Under the pieces are notes generated by a model. That model did no database searches and was not told the DNA's origin. It saw only the letters and a program-made list of their open reading frames with translations. 64,000 nt of DNA from Candidatus Poribacteria bacterium. Its GTDB lineage: Bacteria; Poribacteria; WGA-4E; WGA-3G. The first letter of the stretch is position 1. Each line of letters opens with the position of its first letter. This document shows, piece by piece, positions 60,987 to 64,000 of this stretch. The position numbers were made by a program, and so were the translations under genes. Where the stretch lies: NCBI GenBank assembly GCA_022821965.1, contig JAJECN010000017.1:62001-126000 (forward strand). The letters run 5' to 3'.

Positions 60987-62963
60987 TCAGCCGGGCAGTA
61001 GACGATACCCAATGCCAGTCATCAGTCCAACGATGATCCAGATCCCGCCGATGAAACACTCACCTAACACAACCCCTAAAACAAGCGGGCGAAGTTTGCG
61101 ATATTGAGCAACACCACCAAACTTCAGGACGGTGTATTTGAGAAGCCAACCGATGAAGAATGAACCCCAAAAGCAGTAGGTTGCATAACTCGTCATCAGT
61201 AGTGAGCCGATGGGGTGCAGTTTCCACCAGAGATAGTGGTGCCGCATCCAGAGCATCCCGAACATCGTGGCACCCCCGAAGATGAACGAACCGATTCGTT
61301 CCAATTCAATACCGGTCGGGTTTTGGAGAATACTTGTGAGGCGATTGAATGGGCTGGTTGTGGAGATCATGTAGGTCCAGTGTTGTAGATTCACCGCGCC
61401 GTGTGTGTAGGCGAGGTCTAAAGAGGAATAGTAGGAGACTCCCATTGCCAAGACGATTGCAATGCCCATGGCGAGTAGAAACGGACGTTGTCTCAGACGC
61501 AACGGTTCCGCGAGTTTGAAGTTGTTCATCACGCCCGGCATCAGGATTTCCCGCATGTCGAACATCAAGACCCGTTCATAAGCGACCAGAGTCCAGCTTG
61601 AGGCGTTCACGCGGGAACTGCCGAACAACGTAATCAGGAATTCGCCGGGCAGGAAGGAGTAGATGATGAACAGCAAACCGCCATTCGCGACCATCCACGT
61701 CCCGACCGTCGTTATGCCGAGGAAAATTCCGAGCATCACGAGTGCCACCCATATACTCATACCCGCCATACTACATATCAGAGTAAGCAATAGGGTGCCG
61801 ATGATTAAACCACCTACTGCCCAAATGTAAGGGAGAGGTTCGTTGGTATCACCCCTTGCCTGTTTTCCAAAAAGGGTCGCGAATGCCCTCCCGAAATGAC
61901 GTTTGCCGATAAAGAGAATGAATCCGATAAAGACGAGCAGCGCACCCATCTGTTGATTTTGGTGGAAGGTCCACTGATTCACTTTTGAACCTGTTGCATA
62001 GATAAGCACTGTCTCCATCTTTCCGAGCATGAAAAAGAACCAAAAGCTAAACGAAATTTCGAGGGTGAGCAGATAGACAATGGCGATAATCGAAGGATAG
62101 ATAAACAGATGCACGGTCGGCCACCACCCCAAAGCGGACAGCGGTTTTTCCGTGAAGTATCGGGCAATCGCAAAATCGAGAGGCGGGTTCGGGATGGCTG
62201 GGAAGTAGAGGTGCAATCCTTTCAAGCCGTGCAGTACCACAGGGATCGCAAAACCGCACCACATCAACGGCGATTTGAAGAACCTATTCAGCAGCGCGCC
62301 CCCGGACGGAGATTGAAACATCTCCTGCGGCAGTTGAACGATTGGGAAAGTGAAGCGTTCGTGTTCTATCCACTGCTTTCGGAGGAGGACTGTCCAGCAG
62401 ATCGTAACGAAATAGAAGATTAGGACAAACGCGCTCCAGCCGACAATCGGCTTCAGCCATGCCCGCCACGGGATCGAATCACCGTCTGGTAGTTTTTCAT
62501 AGAAATAAAAAACGGCTTTCGGGTCTTTCACGACCATCCAATCTGGAAGGTGCTGATGAAAAAGGGTAACCCATTCGTTTTCCGGGGTCGCGAAATAGTG
62601 TGGGCTGACAGCGAGTGGAACGAGGTATCGCATCAATCCTGAAGAGGGGATGCCCGATGCAACCAACATCATGCCCCAGATGATGAGAAGTTCCCCACCT
62701 TGCAATTCTGTGCCGGGTTTCAATCGCTTGAGGAGCACATTGACACTGACGACGAAAACCAGCATGACGAAGACAATAGCGATGGGCAGATGATTTCCTG
62801 CGAGGTAAGTGCCGCCGACGTGGAAATCGTTGTAAGGCGTGACGAGGCATTGGCATATCACTGCGCCCATGCCGATAAGGACACTCCGCGCCGTGAGTCC
62901 AGTGTGAGCAGGATGGGTAGTTTGAAGCGGATTCTGAGAGTGAGACGCGGCAGGAGGTGTCAT
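60987..62963 (-). CDS. Large polytopic membrane protein of the DUF6785/DUF6784 type
   Basis: A 658-aa protein with a dozen or more hydrophobic segments and two halves. The opening (LTARSVLIGMGAVICQCLVTPYNDFHVGGTYLAG, about 24-57) and IEHERFTFPIVQLPQEMF near 207 fit the DUF6785 family of planctomycete-type bacteria, related in layout to oligopeptide transporters. The final helix WIIVGLMTGIGYRLLPG is typical. No function is known. It is isolated: no partner genes lie on the same strand within 200 bases. Confidence 0.85.
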   Translation of the reverse strand: MTPPAASHSQNPLQTTHPAHTGLTARSVLIGMGAVICQCLVTPYNDFHVGGTYLAGNHLPIAIVFVMLVFVVSVNVLLKRLKPGTELQGGELLIIWGMMLVASGIPSSGLMRYLVPLAVSPHYFATPENEWVTLFHQHLPDWMVVKDPKAVFYFYEKLPDGDSIPWRAWLKPIVGWSAFVLIFYFVTICWTVLLRKQWIEHERFTFPIVQLPQEMFQSPSGGALLNRFFKSPLMWCGFAIPVVLHGLKGLHLYFPAIPNPPLDFAIARYFTEKPLSALGWWPTVHLFIYPSIIAIVYLLTLEISFSFWFFFMLGKMETVLIYATGSKVNQWTFHQNQQMGALLVFIGFILFIGKRHFGRAFATLFGKQARGDTNEPLPYIWAVGGLIIGTLLLTLICSMAGMSIWVALVMLGIFLGITTVGTWMVANGGLLFIIYSFLPGEFLITLFGSSRVNASSWTLVAYERVLMFDMREILMPGVMNNFKLAEPLRLRQRPFLLAMGIAIVLAMGVSYYSSLDLAYTHGAVNLQHWTYMISTTSPFNRLTSILQNPTGIELERIGSFIFGGATMFGMLWMRHHYLWWKLHPIGSLLMTSYATYCFWGSFFIGWLLKYTVLKFGGVAQYRKLRPLVLGVVLGECFIGGIWIIVGLMTGIGYRLLPG

Positions 62964-63132
62964 AGGAGGCGTGTGTCAGTCAGTTGCTTAGGGGGACTAT
63001 GTCAAAGTAGAAAATTAACAATAAAAATTTTGTTTCCCTACATATTGACATCTTTTCGCACATAGAGTATCATAAAATAAATCTACCCATAATATAATCC
63101 AAGGCTTCAAACAAACAACGATTTGATATATT

Positions 63133-63540
63133 ATGAACAACGATAAAACAATAATGCATGATGAACTTCGTCCAGAGTATGATCTGAAAAACTTGCGAGT
63201 GCGGAAGTTTGGTCCTGGGCGTAAGCAGTTCGGTAACTTTGTCAAATTAGAACCTGATGTTGCCGCGGTGTTTCCAGATGATGTTACTGTTAACAAAGCC
63301 CTGCGATGTCTAATCCAAGACTCCAAAGAAAACAGAAATACGCATTCTTGCTGCTTACCAACGGAGATTTTAGACTCAGGGTCTAAACAGCATGGTACTT
63401 CTATCGTCAAATTAGAACCCGACATTGTTGCGGTGTTTCCAGACGCGGCATCTGTTAACAAAGCCCTGCGATATCTGATCCGAGACTCCAAAGAAAACAG
63501 TGAAGGATTTTTCCCTATCCAGCAGCCGAAAACTAAATAG
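63133..63540 (+). CDS. Antitoxin-like protein with an internally duplicated domain
   Basis: A 135-aa protein. The first 70 residues (LRPEYDLKNLRVRKFGPG, then FVKLEPDVAAVFPDDVTVNK) resemble small BrnA-like antitoxins that end (L/E)xPDVAxxFPDxxxVNxALR. The segment is repeated 56 residues later (IVKLEPDIVAVFPDAASVNK), including ALRxLIxDSKEN, with strong DNA similarity between 63239-63333 and 63407-63501. No toxin gene adjoins it. It could be an orphan antitoxin that gained a second binding module by duplication. Ribosome site is weak. Confidence 0.65.
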   Translation: MNNDKTIMHDELRPEYDLKNLRVRKFGPGRKQFGNFVKLEPDVAAVFPDDVTVNKALRCLIQDSKENRNTHSCCLPTEILDSGSKQHGTSIVKLEPDIVAVFPDAASVNKALRYLIRDSKENSEGFFPIQQPKTK

Positions 63541-63647
63541 CCTTATCAACATACCTCTCAACACTGCCAAAAAATTTACACACTGCCTCAGAGATTATAG
63601 TCCCTTCTTGATTGAAGGCTGTCTCTTATGAGATTACCCTAATATTT

Positions 63648-64000
63648 TCAGCACCTTAAGTCAAATGCCGTTTTCACCGTGGCGGTTTTTCCGGTGTTCA
63701 GGGCGGTCTGGATGGCACGTTTATAGTCTTTCAGTGGAAAGAGCGTACTCACCAACGGACGCAGATGGGTTTCCATCTTTTGAAGGAGACGCATACCGAG
63801 CGTGAAGGTATGAATCTGTTCATCGTTATGTGTTTCGAGTCCGTACGTATAGGCACCTTCCACTCGCAGTTGCTTATACCAGATTGAGGTCCAGTCAACA
63901 TTTTTGGGTATTCCCGGCATACCGACTAAGACGACCTCCCCGCCTGCGCGTGTAAAACGGAGTGCGTCATCTATTGTGACGCTGGAGCCGATGCAGTCAA
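63648..64000 (-). CDS. Medium-chain dehydrogenase, C-terminal part, truncated by the window edge
   Basis: The frame enters from the right edge and ends at TGA 63648-63650. The visible 117 residues are the end of a zinc-type alcohol or sorbitol dehydrogenase: ALRFTRAGGEVVLVGMPG is the end of the NAD-binding fold, and MRLLQKMETHLRPLVSTLFPLKDYKRAIQTALNTG is the C-terminal domain typical of the family. The start lies outside the window. Substrate unknown. Confidence 0.88.
   Translation of the reverse strand, partial: DCIGSSVTIDDALRFTRAGGEVVLVGMPGIPKNVDWTSIWYKQLRVEGAYTYGLETHNDEQIHTFTLGMRLLQKMETHLRPLVSTLFPLKDYKRAIQTALNTGKTATVKTAFDLRC

Overview
The window looks like a chromosomal segment of an uncultured bacterium, most plausibly a member of Candidatus Poribacteria or a close relative. 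That placement is inference from gene content: four phytanoyl-CoA dioxygenase (PhyH) paralogues, a sulfatase, Gfo/Idh and xylose-isomerase-like enzymes, a ThuA-like protein, FG-GAP/UnbV and LamG secreted proteins, a bacterial microcompartment (BMC) shell protein with its aldehyde dehydrogenase, a DUF6785-type membrane protein, and many small toxin-antitoxin modules. No 16S rRNA, tRNA, CRISPR array or transposase gene was found. Intergenic DNA is crowded with short palindromic repeats of several families.

Layout. 0-4.4 kb: truncated DNA glycosylase, ligA, and a mini BMC locus (aldehyde dehydrogenase plus one hexameric shell protein). 4.7-7.9 kb: a divergent citrate synthase, isocitrate dehydrogenase and a tiny membrane protein. 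8-9.8 kb: an overlapping AAA ATPase/PIN nuclease pair that looks like a defence or toxin module. 9.9-17.9 kb: NIPSNAP protein, mutS, mtaB, a Gfo/Idh oxidoreductase and a large secreted FG-GAP protein. 18-22 kb: a Dam-like methylase, a three-gene PhyH-GNAT-PhyH cassette (one PhyH carries a halogenase-like HXA in place of HXD) and a MntA/HepT toxin-antitoxin pair. 22-31.5 kb: sulfatase, zinc dehydrogenase, RidA, fabV, HigBA, ThuA, an atypical Nramp-like transporter, PhyH and a LamG protein. 31.8-39.1 kb: dnaK, a MITE-like element, tandem PD-(D/E)XK-like genes, an orphan antitoxin, mdh, and a frameshifted PIN toxin with an enlarged antitoxin-like partner. 39.3-54.3 kb: PhyH, sugar isomerase, radical SAM/SPASM protein, msrB, a glycosyltransferase with an ABC-2 permease/GldG/DUF4340 operon lacking its ATPase, a chlorite-dismutase-like protein, a ClpX-like unfoldase, a MetE-type methyltransferase and a LarA-like protein. 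54.7-60.8 kb: a defence island. 61-64 kb: a DUF6785 membrane protein, a duplicated antitoxin-like protein and a truncated dehydrogenase.

The defence island is the clearest accessory system. A consensus sigma-70 promoter and a structured leader precede an EcoRI-type adenine methyltransferase that overlaps a DUF262-HNH endonuclease. On the opposite strand follow an OLD/PARIS-like ATPase-TOPRIM fusion and an ApeA-like HEPN protein. Together with the AAA-PIN pair at 8 kb and at least five toxin-antitoxin or antitoxin-like loci, this suggests heavy phage or plasmid pressure. Core-metabolism genes (citrate synthase, icd, mdh) are scattered among these accessory blocks. All functions are read from sequence motifs; no database search was run.
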